This document shows positions 1 through 10,186 of a DNA stretch of 64,000 nucleotides, piece by piece. Origin of the DNA: Candidatus Roizmanbacteria bacterium (GTDB lineage: Bacteria > Patescibacteriota > Microgenomatia > UBA1406 > GWC2-37-13); the NCBI GenBank assembly GCA_016215445.1, contig JACRJL010000003.1:466924-530923 (forward strand), in the 5' to 3' direction. Below the pieces are notes generated by a model. The model was not told the DNA's origin. It did not search any database and saw only the letters and a list, made by a program, of their open reading frames with translations. The stretch's first letter is position 1, and every line of letters begins with the position of its first letter. The position numbers were made by a program, and so were the translations under genes.

Positions 1-2
1 CC

Positions 3-647
3 CTTCCCAATGCCATTGGTATAAAACTCGCCAATCACAAGTTGCCTGTCATTGCCATCGTTGGTGACGGCGATTGTTATGGTGAGGGCGGAAATCATTT
101 TCTCCATGCTTGTCGTGGTAATCATGACCTGACTGTCATAGTTCATGATAACGGCGTTTACGGATTAACCACAGGTCAGGTGGCGCCGACTGCCACTAAA
201 GGTTTTAAGTCCAAATCTACTCCTGCAGGGATTATTGAGATTCCAATCAATCCATTGTCTTTGGCGATTACAAGTGGCGCTACATTTGTCGCTCAAAGTT
301 TTGCCGGCGACGCCAATAACACTATCGCTTTGATTAAAGCTGCCATTGCCCATAAAGGTTTTTCACTTGTTAATATTCTTCAGCCTTGTGTCACTTTCAA
401 CAAGGTCAATACCTACCAATATTACCTGCAAAGAACCTATAAATTAGCGCTTGATTACAATAAAAACGACCTAAAAACCGCCGTCGAAAAAAGTCTGGAG
501 ATAAACGCGGAAAAATTCCCTTTAGGAGTCATCTATCAGACTGAAAGACCTACCTTTACAGACAAGCTTTCACAGTTGAACGACATGACCTTATTGGAGA
601 GGGAAAGATTCTTAGACTTTGAAAAGTTGATGAAAGATTTTATATAA
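3..647 (+). CDS. 2-oxoacid:ferredoxin oxidoreductase, beta subunit (TPP-binding), truncated at the window start
   Basis: Frame is open upstream of the listed TTG start (LPNAIGIKLANHKLPVIAIVGDGD...); GDGD...GGNHFLHACRGNHDLTVIVHDNGVYGLTTGQ is the TPP-binding region of PorB/KorB-type subunits. Confidence 0.9.
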   Translation, partial: LPNAIGIKLANHKLPVIAIVGDGDCYGEGGNHFLHACRGNHDLTVIVHDNGVYGLTTGQVAPTATKGFKSKSTPAGIIEIPINPLSLAITSGATFVAQSFAGDANNTIALIKAAIAHKGFSLVNILQPCVTFNKVNTYQYYLQRTYKLALDYNKNDLKTAVEKSLEINAEKFPLGVIYQTERPTFTDKLSQLNDMTLLERERFLDFEKLMKDFI

Positions 648-725
648 AGAGTTTGAACGATAATGATTGTTTAGGAAGTCAGAGTAATCTAACAATACTA
701 TAGGTTTAGCCTATAAAAATGGGTC

Positions 726-754
726 TTGACAGTTAGCAATTAATCTGTTAGACT
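726..754 (+). promoter_or_regulatory. Putative lon promoter TTGACA-N17-TAGACT
   Basis: Perfect -35 at 726-731, 17-nt spacer, 4/6 -10 at 749-754. Confidence 0.55.
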
Positions 755-759
755 GCTAA
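733..759 (+). promoter_or_regulatory. CIRCE-like (HrcA) inverted repeat upstream of lon
   Basis: TTAGCAATT-N9-GACTGCTAA against consensus TTAGCACTC-N9-GAGTGCTAA: 15/18 with exact spacing. Confidence 0.6.
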
Positions 760-764
760 TTACC

Positions 765-3116
765 ATGGCATTTTTAATCGGAGCGTCAGAACAATCCATT
801 TTCCCAGTTTCAGCCGTACGCGACGGCATTGTCTTCCCAGGAACAGAAAATGTTCTTGTTTTCGGAAGGCCTAAAAGTGTCAGCGCCATTAACGCGGCAT
901 TGAGAAAAGACAAGAAACTAATCCTCTTGATGCAGAAAAATCCTTCAATAGATGATCCAAGCATTGACGATCTTTATCGTGTTGGTGTCTTGGTGACAAT
1001 AGACAAAACTGCTGTTGGGGAGCGAGGCGAGATAAATGCCTTAGTCAAAGGAATTGAAAAGGTTAAAGTGACTTCTTTTACAAAGGAAAAAGAATGGTTT
1101 GAAGCTAAATATCAACCCGTTAAAGACTTAGCGGAAAGCAGTGAGGAAACCGAGGCGATGATAAAGCATATTGCTTCGCAGATTAAAAGAGCTATCAATC
1201 TTGGAAAGACAGTTGACTTCGTTTTTCTAATGAATATTCTAAATACGAGTGACCCGGTAAGTTTTTCAAATCAGATTGCCGTCGTGCTCGACCTTAAGCC
1301 CGACGAAAGACAAGGTTTGCTCGAAGAAATAAAACTTAAGGAAAAATTAAAAAAGGAAGTTGAATATGTCAATCGAGAAATTAAAGTTTTGGAAATTGAA
1401 CATAGTTTGTCCTCAAAAACGCAGAAGAAATTCGAACAAGGAATGAGGGAAAACATACTACGGGAGAAGATGAAAACGATCGAAGAGGAATTGGGAGAAA
1501 AAGGCGAGGACAAAGATCTTTCCGATTATCAGGAAAAAATAAAAAAAGCCAAGATGCCTAAAGAAGTCGAAGAAAAAGCTTTTAAAGAATTAAAACGGTT
1601 AAAACAGATGTCACAGTTTAATCCAGAGTCTTCTTATGTGAGAACATATCTTGATTGGCTTGTTGAGTTACCTTGGTCAAACGTTTCCCCCAATAATGTC
1701 GATATTAAGGAGGCGGAGAAAATCCTCAACGAAGACCACTTTGGCTTAAAAAAAATCAAGGAAAGAATTCTTGAATATTTAGCCGTGATGGAAATGGGAA
1801 AAATAAAAAAGAAAAAAGGCCGACAGCCGACAATCTTGTGTTTTGTCGGACCTCCCGGCGTCGGGAAAACTTCTCTTGGTAAATCGATAGCCCGCGCCTT
1901 GGGTAGGAAGTTTGTCAAAATGTCCTTGGGTGGAATAAGGGATGAGGCAGAAATCCGCGGTCACAGAAGAACTTATGTCGGCGCTTTGCCAGGAAGAATG
2001 ATTCAGGGCATAAAACAAGCCGGAACGAAAAATCCAGTTTTCATGCTCGATGAAATTGACAAAATCGGTCGGGACTATAGAGGCGATCCTTCAGCTGCTT
2101 TGCTTGAGGCCCTTGATCCTGAACAAAACCACGCCTTTTCCGATCATTATCTCGAAGTGCCTTTTAACTTGACGGATGTTTTTTTCATCACAACCGCCAA
2201 CATTCTTGACACAATTCCTGATGCTTTGTTAGATAGGTTGGAAGTGATTCATTTTCCAGGTTATACAGAAGACGAAAAGTTCAACATCGCTGCCAGCCAT
2301 CTAGTGAAAAAGCAGTTGGAAGCACACAGCCTTTTAGGGAAAGAAGCTTCGATTACTCCTCCTGGATTGAAAACTATTATTCGTCGTTATACGAGGGAAG
2401 CGGGAGTCAGAGAGTTGGAAAGGCAGATTGCAACAATTTTCAGAAAGATCGCCCGGGAGATTATTGAAAAAAGACTCAAATCAAAATCAGTGAGCGAGGC
2501 AAATCTTTCCAAATATTTGGGGCCTTTCAAATATTCTTCTCAGATGATAGAAGAAAAAGACACGATTGGAATTTCCACAGGACTGGCTTGGACGCAGGCA
2601 GGTGGAGACATTTTATTTATTGAGGTAGCTACTATGCCTGGTAAAGGTAGTTTGACATTGACTGGACATTTGGGAGACGTGATGAAAGAATCGTGTCAGG
2701 CGGCTTTGTCTTATGTCAGGGCCCGTTTCAAAAAGTTCGGCCTTAAAGAAGATTTTTTCCACAAGATCGATATCCATGTTCATGTTCCCGAAGGAGCAGT
2801 ACCGAAAGATGGTCCTTCGGCTGGGTTGGCGATTGCGACGGCGATGATTTCTGCTTTGACGAAAACTCCGACACGGAGATCCGTTGCTATGACTGGGGAA
2901 ATTACTTTGCGCGGCCGAGCTCTTGAAATAGGCGGAGTCAAGGAAAAAGTAATTGCAGCCCACAGAGCTGGAATAAAGACAGTAATAATTCCCAAAGACA
3001 ACAAAAAAGATTTGGAAGACATTCCAGACTATGTCCTCAAAGGTTTACAGTTCGTTTATGTCGAACACATGGACCAGGTTTTGAAAGTGGTTTTGAAAGA
3101 AAAATCTTCTAACTAA
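765..3116 (+). CDS. lon: ATP-dependent protease Lon
   Basis: 783 aa; Walker A GPPGVGKTS, MLDEIDKIG Walker B, catalytic KDGPSAGLA; full-length Lon architecture. Confidence 0.97.
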   Translation: MAFLIGASEQSIFPVSAVRDGIVFPGTENVLVFGRPKSVSAINAALRKDKKLILLMQKNPSIDDPSIDDLYRVGVLVTIDKTAVGERGEINALVKGIEKVKVTSFTKEKEWFEAKYQPVKDLAESSEETEAMIKHIASQIKRAINLGKTVDFVFLMNILNTSDPVSFSNQIAVVLDLKPDERQGLLEEIKLKEKLKKEVEYVNREIKVLEIEHSLSSKTQKKFEQGMRENILREKMKTIEEELGEKGEDKDLSDYQEKIKKAKMPKEVEEKAFKELKRLKQMSQFNPESSYVRTYLDWLVELPWSNVSPNNVDIKEAEKILNEDHFGLKKIKERILEYLAVMEMGKIKKKKGRQPTILCFVGPPGVGKTSLGKSIARALGRKFVKMSLGGIRDEAEIRGHRRTYVGALPGRMIQGIKQAGTKNPVFMLDEIDKIGRDYRGDPSAALLEALDPEQNHAFSDHYLEVPFNLTDVFFITTANILDTIPDALLDRLEVIHFPGYTEDEKFNIAASHLVKKQLEAHSLLGKEASITPPGLKTIIRRYTREAGVRELERQIATIFRKIAREIIEKRLKSKSVSEANLSKYLGPFKYSSQMIEEKDTIGISTGLAWTQAGGDILFIEVATMPGKGSLTLTGHLGDVMKESCQAALSYVRARFKKFGLKEDFFHKIDIHVHVPEGAVPKDGPSAGLAIATAMISALTKTPTRRSVAMTGEITLRGRALEIGGVKEKVIAAHRAGIKTVIIPKDNKKDLEDIPDYVLKGLQFVYVEHMDQVLKVVLKEKSSN

Positions 3117-3123
3117 CTTCTTT

Positions 3124-4047
3124 TTAAGTTATCTGTCTTTTTAATTTTAGAGCAAATTCCCGGAGGACATAAATAAAGTTATATATTTTATAAAAAAAAG
3201 GATTGATTACAAGATCGTAACTGCCAACCATTTCCACAAATTTAGTGCCGTAGCCTTGTTTAAAGCGCGTGAAACCAGACCAAGCGTGACTTTGATCATA
3301 ATCCGGAGGAAGGGATCCCCACATGTCAAATTTCTTCGCCCCCAATTTTTTTCCAAGTTTGATTGCCTCCCACATCAAAAGATTGGAAGCCATTAGGTTA
3401 CGGTATTGGTTTGATGTTCCTCCATATACATAATAAAATGTTCCGTCGAGATAAAAAAGCTGGTAGGAAGCGAGGGGGATGTTTTGGTAGTAAGCGGTTA
3501 AGATGTGGGAAATTTTATTCTTTAGATTTTCCCAGATTGTTTTATGATACTTGTAGTCATGACCGAAATACTTCTGTCTCTTGGTAGTTTCAAAATAGAG
3601 CCTGGCAAAAGTTTCGAATCCTTTATTATTAGATTCTTCCTTTATGACTACACCTTTTTTTTCCGCCAGACGGATGTTGTATCTAGTTTTTGGATGAAAA
3701 CTCTTGAGAAGCTCGTCTTCGGATTTGTTTAAATCCAAAACTTGTGTCCAAGCAGGAAATAACGGATGATTTGATTGAACCAAGTATTTACTTTTGAATT
3801 GTAGTTTTGACTTTTCTTCATATGGTTCAATTTTGATAAAAATTACATGGTTTACTTCCCCAAATTCATATAATTTCTTTAGAGTTTGTTTGTTTGGCAT
3901 TTGTGATCGGGGAAGATAACCGATTTTATAGTTGATTAATGGGATTTTATGCAGGGTTAACAAAAAATCATCGATCCGTCTTGTTTCTACTCCCATCTGT
4001 TTTCTTGCTTTTTCCCATGACTCAGACTGCAATGGATGGTTGTTCAT
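3124..4047 (-). CDS. FemABX/peptidoglycan-bridge-type aminoacyltransferase (GNAT fold)
   Basis: FHPKTRYNIRLAEKKGV and YYVYGGTSNQYRNLMASNLLMWEAIKLGKKLGAKKFDMWG are FemX-like; likely start MNNHPLQSE overlaps the upstream stop (ATGA). Confidence 0.8.
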   Translation of the reverse strand: MNNHPLQSESWEKARKQMGVETRRIDDFLLTLHKIPLINYKIGYLPRSQMPNKQTLKKLYEFGEVNHVIFIKIEPYEEKSKLQFKSKYLVQSNHPLFPAWTQVLDLNKSEDELLKSFHPKTRYNIRLAEKKGVVIKEESNNKGFETFARLYFETTKRQKYFGHDYKYHKTIWENLKNKISHILTAYYQNIPLASYQLFYLDGTFYYVYGGTSNQYRNLMASNLLMWEAIKLGKKLGAKKFDMWGSLPPDYDQSHAWSGFTRFKQGYGTKFVEMVGSYDLVINPFFYKIYNFIYVLREFALKLKRQIT

Positions 4048-5138
4048 TTTGAAGCCGCTTCTTTTATAACTTCGAGCGTTTGTTGGGCGCATTTCTCCCA
4101 GGAAAATTCTTTGATTCTTTTTTTGCCTTTGACTATAAGATCTAGTCTCATAGCTGGATCGTCTTTGAGAAGTTTTATTTTCTCAACTAAATCATAAGAA
4201 TTATTTGGATCAAAATAGAGCGCTGCATCAGCTCCAATTTCCGGAAGGGAAGAGGAAAAAGAAGCGATTACAGGACATTCAAAACTCATCGCCTCAAGTA
4301 TCGGAATTCCAAAACCTTCGTAAAACGAGGGCATGACAAAACAAAAAGCGTTTTTATATAAGAACATTAATTGATTGTCAGTAACAAAATCTGCAAAGTA
4401 GACGTCATCTTCCAGGCCTAATTCTGTGACTTGGTCGAAAATTTCGTCATAGAGCCAACCCTTTTTTCCGGCAATTTTCAGTTTGAATTCCGGGTGGAGT
4501 TTTTTGAATTTATCAAAAGCTTTGATCAGACCGCTAATGTTTTTTCTTGGTTGAAGCGTCCCAACATAAAGTATATAGGGATGTTCCGTGTGTTCGTATT
4601 TGATATTCGGAATTTGATATTTGATATTTTTTTCATAACCGTTATAGACAACTTCAATTTTCCCATCGTCGGTTCCGTACGATTTGACGATATCTTTTTT
4701 AGTGGTTTTTGAGACGGCGATGATTTTTTTTGCTTTTTTGAGCGAATAATCTGTCCAATTCTTCAGTTGGAATAGATCCTTTTTTAAAAAATCACCGGGA
4801 AAGTAGAGATATGAAAGATCGTGGATAGTCACGACGGTCGGGACAGGGGAAAATCTTGGTAAGTAGTGTGCGGGTGAAAAGAAAACATCTATATTCTTTT
4901 GTTTGAAAAGTCTTAAGGGGAGGAATATTTGTGACCAAAGAAATCTTCCTGGAACAACTTCGTATTTAAAGTAAGGGGTTTCTTCGGGTAAATCTTTAGG
5001 GGGGTAACGAAGATAAACTCGAAATTGAATTTCCCGACTGGCTTTTTTCTTAAAGTATTTGAGAAGATTCAAGGCGTAGACAGAAACGCCGACTCTTCTA
5101 TCGACATTAGCTTCATTGCCGTCAACACCTATGATCAT
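4044..5138 (-). CDS. Glycosyltransferase family 4
   Basis: PSFYEGFGIPILEAMSFECPVIAS and LYVGTLQPRKNI GT-B motifs. Confidence 0.92.
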   Translation of the reverse strand: MIIGVDGNEANVDRRVGVSVYALNLLKYFKKKASREIQFRVYLRYPPKDLPEETPYFKYEVVPGRFLWSQIFLPLRLFKQKNIDVFFSPAHYLPRFSPVPTVVTIHDLSYLYFPGDFLKKDLFQLKNWTDYSLKKAKKIIAVSKTTKKDIVKSYGTDDGKIEVVYNGYEKNIKYQIPNIKYEHTEHPYILYVGTLQPRKNISGLIKAFDKFKKLHPEFKLKIAGKKGWLYDEIFDQVTELGLEDDVYFADFVTDNQLMFLYKNAFCFVMPSFYEGFGIPILEAMSFECPVIASFSSSLPEIGADAALYFDPNNSYDLVEKIKLLKDDPAMRLDLIVKGKKRIKEFSWEKCAQQTLEVIKEAASK

Positions 5139-5147
5139 ATGTCTATA

Positions 5148-6356
5148 TTATAACACGGCTGGTGGAACCAGGGTTTTATAAACAGACTCTAATTTTAGGG
5201 CAATTTTTTCCCAATTATATTTTTTCTTTATTAAAGAATAGGCGTTGGTTCTGATTTTTTGATATAAGTTTTCGTCTCTGATGATTTTTTCAATTGATTT
5301 GATGAACTCGTCAGGGCTGTTGGCTATTAAAACCTCGGAATTATTTTTTACAGTTAATCCTGTGACGCCAGTTTTAGTTGATATTACTGGAATGCCTGAT
5401 GCCATGGCAGCAAGGATCTTTAATCGAGTGCCGCCTGGTCCGAAAATCGGCGCTATGAAAATAGTTGCCTTTTGGTAGATTTTTCTTACTTCTTCATTTT
5501 GTTTTGGTCCGATATCAATAATTTCAAGATTACTGCTTTTGGCCTGACCGATTTTGTTGGCGGCGTTTTGCCCAGCTATGACAAACTTCAAATTAGGTAG
5601 TCTTTTCTTGGCAATTGGCATAATTTTATTAATCAGGTAGTTGGCGGCTTCGGTATTTTGTAACCAAAAGAAGTTTCCCTGGAAGAGAACGACTGGTTTT
5701 TTGAGATTCTTCGGTCCGAGTTTTTCTGTAATCATATCTTCGCCAGCTCCATTGGGAATTATGACTGGTTTTATATTTTCTTCTAATCGAGTAATAATTT
5801 GTTTATCGGTGTCGGAAACCGCTCCAACCATATAAGCTTTTTTCCAGTAGTTCTTTTCCCAAATTTTTAACTTTAAAATATCAAGAGAAAAAGCGGGTTT
5901 GACAAAAAAAGGCAGGGAATTGACAAAATGTTGATAGACTTGGTATTCAATCGTTTGCTCAAGCAAAAAAATTGGAATCCTTGTTTTAGGAAGATGGGGC
6001 ATGATGTAAAATGTCTCGGCGTGGATGATGTCAAACTGCTGTTTTTCAAGAATTTCTTTTAAGATGTTTTCCGCTTCCAAAGAATAATTTCTGACAATCA
6101 AAAAGGGTTTCAAGCTGAAAACCGATTTAAAAATATTTCTAATCGTCCAGGGATGGGGTGAACGCTGGCAAAAATAGACAGACTGGCAGTAAGGCTTTAG
6201 TTTATTGAGATACTTTTTTTCCTCAGGGTTTTTGTAGAGACAGATCAAAGTAATTTTATTAGTTTTGGAAAGGTGTTTTAGCAAGTTATAAGTTCTTACC
6301 TGTCCGCCTGAAGACGGGGGGTAGGGAACGTAAGGAGTGAGCATCAAAATCCTCAT
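5148..6356 (-). CDS. Glycosyltransferase family 4
   Basis: N-terminal MLTPYVPYPPSSGGQVRTYNLLKHL; C-terminal PIFGPGGTRLKILAAMASGIPVISTKTGVTGL. Confidence 0.9.
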   Translation of the reverse strand: MRILMLTPYVPYPPSSGGQVRTYNLLKHLSKTNKITLICLYKNPEEKKYLNKLKPYCQSVYFCQRSPHPWTIRNIFKSVFSLKPFLIVRNYSLEAENILKEILEKQQFDIIHAETFYIMPHLPKTRIPIFLLEQTIEYQVYQHFVNSLPFFVKPAFSLDILKLKIWEKNYWKKAYMVGAVSDTDKQIITRLEENIKPVIIPNGAGEDMITEKLGPKNLKKPVVLFQGNFFWLQNTEAANYLINKIMPIAKKRLPNLKFVIAGQNAANKIGQAKSSNLEIIDIGPKQNEEVRKIYQKATIFIAPIFGPGGTRLKILAAMASGIPVISTKTGVTGLTVKNNSEVLIANSPDEFIKSIEKIIRDENLYQKIRTNAYSLIKKKYNWEKIALKLESVYKTLVPPAVL

Positions 6357-7801
6357 AGCTTAAAAAGGGAAAATTTATCGTTTTCGAAAACTAACTTATA
6401 ATTCCTATTTTTGAGTTTTTCAATTGCTTCTTGACTTGAAGTAATGAGATATTGGTAGCCGAATTCCTGGAGTGATTCGGGTTCTCTGTAAAAAGCAGGG
6501 GCGCCGTGTCTTTGGGCAAGATAAAGCAAGGTTGTATCTCCCATCCTGTCTGTGACGATTTTATCCTCGGGCTGGGTGAGGCTTGCTAGGATCTTCGCTT
6601 CTTGGACAAGCTCTTGGGAATGGTTGTAATAATTTTTGACTTGGTAGAATGAAAAAAACCAGGAAAAAGCTAACAAAATCGGTATCATGAAAAAGGAAAA
6701 AAAAGGAGAAACAAATTTCCTATTTTCGATCAGGAATGAAATTCCGAGGGCGGAAAAAATCGCCAAACTCGGGAGGATTAAGGTTTGATAGTATTCGTGC
6801 TGGACATTTCCACCTTCAAAGACAAAAAGATAAACCAAGGATGATAATAAAATGGTTAAGAAAAGATATTTTTTTTGTTTGCTAAGTATTCCTAAAATCA
6901 AAAAGACCGTTGAGAAGCCGCCGAGAATCAAATTATTGATTCTCTCAAAAAAAACCCAGCGGAAAAATGCCGGCCTCAAAAAAATTTTCTGAAGTCCACC
7001 ACCAGTATTAACACTTGTGATTAGCCATTCATTGACAGGAATACCCTCAGGAAATGCCTTTATATAATTCCTCCACCAAAAAAGCGGGATAACGCTCAAG
7101 GCAAAATAGAAATAAAAAAAAGGTTTTTTGAGAAATTTTGTTTTGTCTGATTGAAAAAAAAGGTAAGCTAAGGGCAGGGAGAAAAATATGACGGTTGGTT
7201 TAATGAGCAAAGCTGAGGCAAAGAAAAGAAGAGAAAGCATATAGAATAAAGTATTCAGTATTGAGTATTTAGTAGGACGTAAATAAAGAAAGAAAATGGC
7301 CAAAAACGTAAAACCGAGAGCAGTTGATTCTGGCAGGACAACTCTTGAAAAAAAAACGAAAAAAGGAAAGACTGCATAAATAAATCCGGAAAAAAAAGCA
7401 GTCATACGATCTTTTTCTTTAAGAACAAGAAAATAAATGACAGAAATTGTTAGAAGGGAAAACGTAATTGATACAAGTCTACCCCACTGTTCAATAGGGA
7501 TCGAAGGAATCAATTTGTACGTGTAGGCAAAAAAGGCATTATATAAAGGAAATTCCACCATTCTGTATCCTTGAGGGTTTTCCAGGCCGGATTGGACATT
7601 ACTCAAATCATCATAACGAGGATGAGTTAGGTCAAATCCGTTTTTGACAAAATTTCTAGCAACCGCGGCCGTGTCTGCCTGACGCCAAGAATGAAGGTCA
7701 GCTAAAGGTATATTAAATTTATAAAGGCGTAATAATAGAGCAATAAATAAAATAAAAACTAAAATAAAAAAATCTATCTTTTTAAAACTACTTTGTTTCA
7801 T
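6353..7801 (-). CDS. Membrane glycosyltransferase, GT39/PMT-like
   Basis: Multi-TM protein with DLHSWRQADTAAVARNF near the N-terminus, typical of dolichyl-phosphate-mannose transferase-like proteins. Confidence 0.75.
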   Translation of the reverse strand: MKQSSFKKIDFFILVFILFIALLLRLYKFNIPLADLHSWRQADTAAVARNFVKNGFDLTHPRYDDLSNVQSGLENPQGYRMVEFPLYNAFFAYTYKLIPSIPIEQWGRLVSITFSLLTISVIYFLVLKEKDRMTAFFSGFIYAVFPFFVFFSRVVLPESTALGFTFLAIFFLYLRPTKYSILNTLFYMLSLLFFASALLIKPTVIFFSLPLAYLFFQSDKTKFLKKPFFYFYFALSVIPLFWWRNYIKAFPEGIPVNEWLITSVNTGGGLQKIFLRPAFFRWVFFERINNLILGGFSTVFLILGILSKQKKYLFLTILLSSLVYLFVFEGGNVQHEYYQTLILPSLAIFSALGISFLIENRKFVSPFFSFFMIPILLAFSWFFSFYQVKNYYNHSQELVQEAKILASLTQPEDKIVTDRMGDTTLLYLAQRHGAPAFYREPESLQEFGYQYLITSSQEAIEKLKNRNYKLVFENDKFSLFKL

Positions 7802-9317
7802 TTTTGATATGAGAATATCCTACAAAAACTCCGGCAACTGCCCAAAAAGTATAAGCGACTTTTGAAGCTTCAAAAACATCTATATAGGAAGCGTTAAAAA
7901 GAAGTGCCAACAGCCCGAACAAGAATCCTAATTCAAGAAGCTTTTCAATTTTAGTTAGTTTTTTCAAACTCATCCAAATTTTTTTCATTATTGTAAATAT
8001 AATCAAGAAAAAAAGACTCGTTCCCAAAAGGCCGAATTCACCAAGCCAGCGTAAATAATCATTGTCCGTAGCTTCTGTTATAGAAGATGGACCTGTTCCC
8101 AATAACGGATTTTTTTTGAATGCATTGATAGCTCTTGGCCATTCTATCTGGAGGCGGGTGGCAAAGGAAATGTCGGAAACAAGGGTATTAACTGGTTTAA
8201 GGTTGGCTGACAGGGAAGACGCATAAATTTCCTGCGCTTTTTGTCCGGTTATTTCGCCAGATAAGGTTGCTTCTTTAAGTTTTTCTTGAACGACCTGTTG
8301 TCTAAATACATCAAGATTGCCTCCGGTTTGGTCTTTCAGTTTGACGTAAAATGATCCGGCGGGTAGTTCTTTAGTAGTGATCTTTTGGCCGACGTAAACG
8401 GCGCCAGTTTTTTCGTCAACAAGAATTCTTCGTACCTGGAAAGTCTTCAAAAATCTTTTTGTCAGTTCTCCGGTTGTAAACATCAAAGCCGCGGTTAGAA
8501 GCACGACAAATACGGCAAACCAATAACGCCTTATAAAAATCAGGAAACCAAATGTGGCGACAACATAAGCGCCGAATGAAATTCTTGAAGAAGTATAGAT
8601 GAGAATTATCAAGGCGGCAATAAAAAGGCTAAGGTATCTTTTTTTATTCGTATAAAAATAAATTCCTAAGGTAATGGGTATGGCAAAAACCAAATAAGAG
8701 GCCAGATCATAATGGCCGGCAAAAGTTGAAGAAATTCTTGCTTCTGGAGTGAGATAAAGTAGATAACCCTTGGCATATTCAGGATTCATCGTTTGTACGG
8801 CTGGAAAATTAAAAAACTTCTGACCAAAGCCATAGGCAACGGCAAGGCAGACTGCGATCAAATAATAATTAAGAAGTTGGAAAAAATCTTTTTTGTTCTT
8901 TATAACAGAAGTAGCCATGAAGAAAACAATCATATATTCAACTCTTCTCAAAGCGTGTAGTAGGCCGAGGTGTGGAAAGACGATTGTTTTCTGGATATAG
9001 ATCCCCCAGGCGGTTGAAATTAAAACAGCACTCCAATAAGCGATAAATAGCCAGAGAAAAGTTTTATTCAAACTGACTTTTTTACGTACAAGCTGGATGA
9101 GGAAGATAAAAGCCATGGAAGCGAGATAGATATCCTCGAGCCGGACCGATATATAAGTGTAGTCGATCATTTTAATTGGAAGCTTCGGCCACAGTGGGAC
9201 TAAAAATATAAATCCGACAAGAAGGATTTTAATAAGATTGTTGTCTAGTTTTTTAAGAAATCCAAAAAGCTTGTCCATAGGTATCAACCAAATATCGGTT
9301 ACTTTTAATTTTACCAA
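7788..9317 (-). CDS. O-antigen ligase/polymerase-like membrane protein (WaaL/Wzy)
   Basis: Multi-TM; SRISFGAYVVATFGFLIF and NPLLGTGPSSI...DYLRWLGEFGLLGTSLFFLIIF O-antigen ligase motifs; listed start overlaps the upstream gene. Confidence 0.75.
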   Translation of the reverse strand: MVKLKVTDIWLIPMDKLFGFLKKLDNNLIKILLVGFIFLVPLWPKLPIKMIDYTYISVRLEDIYLASMAFIFLIQLVRKKVSLNKTFLWLFIAYWSAVLISTAWGIYIQKTIVFPHLGLLHALRRVEYMIVFFMATSVIKNKKDFFQLLNYYLIAVCLAVAYGFGQKFFNFPAVQTMNPEYAKGYLLYLTPEARISSTFAGHYDLASYLVFAIPITLGIYFYTNKKRYLSLFIAALIILIYTSSRISFGAYVVATFGFLIFIRRYWFAVFVVLLTAALMFTTGELTKRFLKTFQVRRILVDEKTGAVYVGQKITTKELPAGSFYVKLKDQTGGNLDVFRQQVVQEKLKEATLSGEITGQKAQEIYASSLSANLKPVNTLVSDISFATRLQIEWPRAINAFKKNPLLGTGPSSITEATDNDYLRWLGEFGLLGTSLFFLIIFTIMKKIWMSLKKLTKIEKLLELGFLFGLLALLFNASYIDVFEASKVAYTFWAVAGVFVGYSHIKNETK

Positions 9318-10143
9318 TTAAATAGGCGATTGCAGCTTTTAGTTTGAGAATGAGGTGAAGTCCAAAAAGAGAAAAGATCGAGTAATGCTTTTTGTAAAAA
9401 AACAGAAAGCCTTTATAAACCTGAAGAATCGGAAAAGTTTTTCCTTCGGATGAGGCACTGCCTAAGTGGATAATTTGGGATGGCGGGTAGATATAAGTAA
9501 AGTAGCCCAGTTTTCTCGCTCTGTACAATAGGTCGACTTCCTCCATATACATAAATATGTTTTTGTCAAAACCTCCAAGTCTTTGATAAAGAGATCTTTT
9601 AGTGAGGATACAGGCGCCGGAAATCCAGTCTACTTTTTTAAGTTCATTGGGTGAAGATCTGGTTAAACCCCAGTAGTCGCCTTTTAAAAGAAGGGTGGCA
9701 AAGACAACCGGTAGGGTAAAAAATCTGGCGGCCGATGGTTGAGGTGTCAAATCCTTGTTTAATAGTTTGGCGCCGAGGAAGTGAATATTTTCTTCATTAG
9801 ATACATAAAAGTCAAACAGTTTTTCAATTGACCGGTTGAGAACGACGGTGTCGGAATTAAGAAGCAATATATACTTGCCCTTGGTTTTCTTGACTCCGAA
9901 GTTATTGCCTTTGCCAAAACCCAAGTTAGCATTGGTTTGAAAGTATAAAGTGTGATTTTTTAAGTCCGAGGAGTATTTTTTCAATATCTCCTTCGATCCG
10001 TCATGGGAGTCATTGTCAACGACGATTATCTCGTAGTTGATTTTTGTCCCCGAGAGCGACCGATTGATTGAATCCAAGCAGTCTTGTGTGATTTTTTTCG
10101 TGTTGTAAGAAACGATCACAATCGAAAGATCGATTTTTACCAT
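9253..10143 (-). CDS. Glycosyltransferase family 2
   Basis: DLSIVIVSYNTKKITQDCLDSI...EIIVVDNDSHDGS; WISGACILTKRSLYQRLGGFDKNIFMYMEEVDLLYRARKLG. Confidence 0.92.
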   Translation of the reverse strand: MVKIDLSIVIVSYNTKKITQDCLDSINRSLSGTKINYEIIVVDNDSHDGSKEILKKYSSDLKNHTLYFQTNANLGFGKGNNFGVKKTKGKYILLLNSDTVVLNRSIEKLFDFYVSNEENIHFLGAKLLNKDLTPQPSAARFFTLPVVFATLLLKGDYWGLTRSSPNELKKVDWISGACILTKRSLYQRLGGFDKNIFMYMEEVDLLYRARKLGYFTYIYPPSQIIHLGSASSEGKTFPILQVYKGFLFFYKKHYSIFSLFGLHLILKLKAAIAYLIGKIKSNRYLVDTYGQAFWIS

Positions 10144-10186
10144 GAAGATTATTATATAATATAGGGGTAGGTTTAGCTATACTAGA

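Noticed and set aside
700-721. Hairpin TATAGG-TTTAG-CCTATA before lon as a terminator
   Set aside because: Short AT-rich stem followed by A's rather than a T-run on the plus strand.
1271-3022. Several 79-116-aa minus-strand ORFs opposite lon
   Set aside because: All lie inside lon with no independent start signals or family features.
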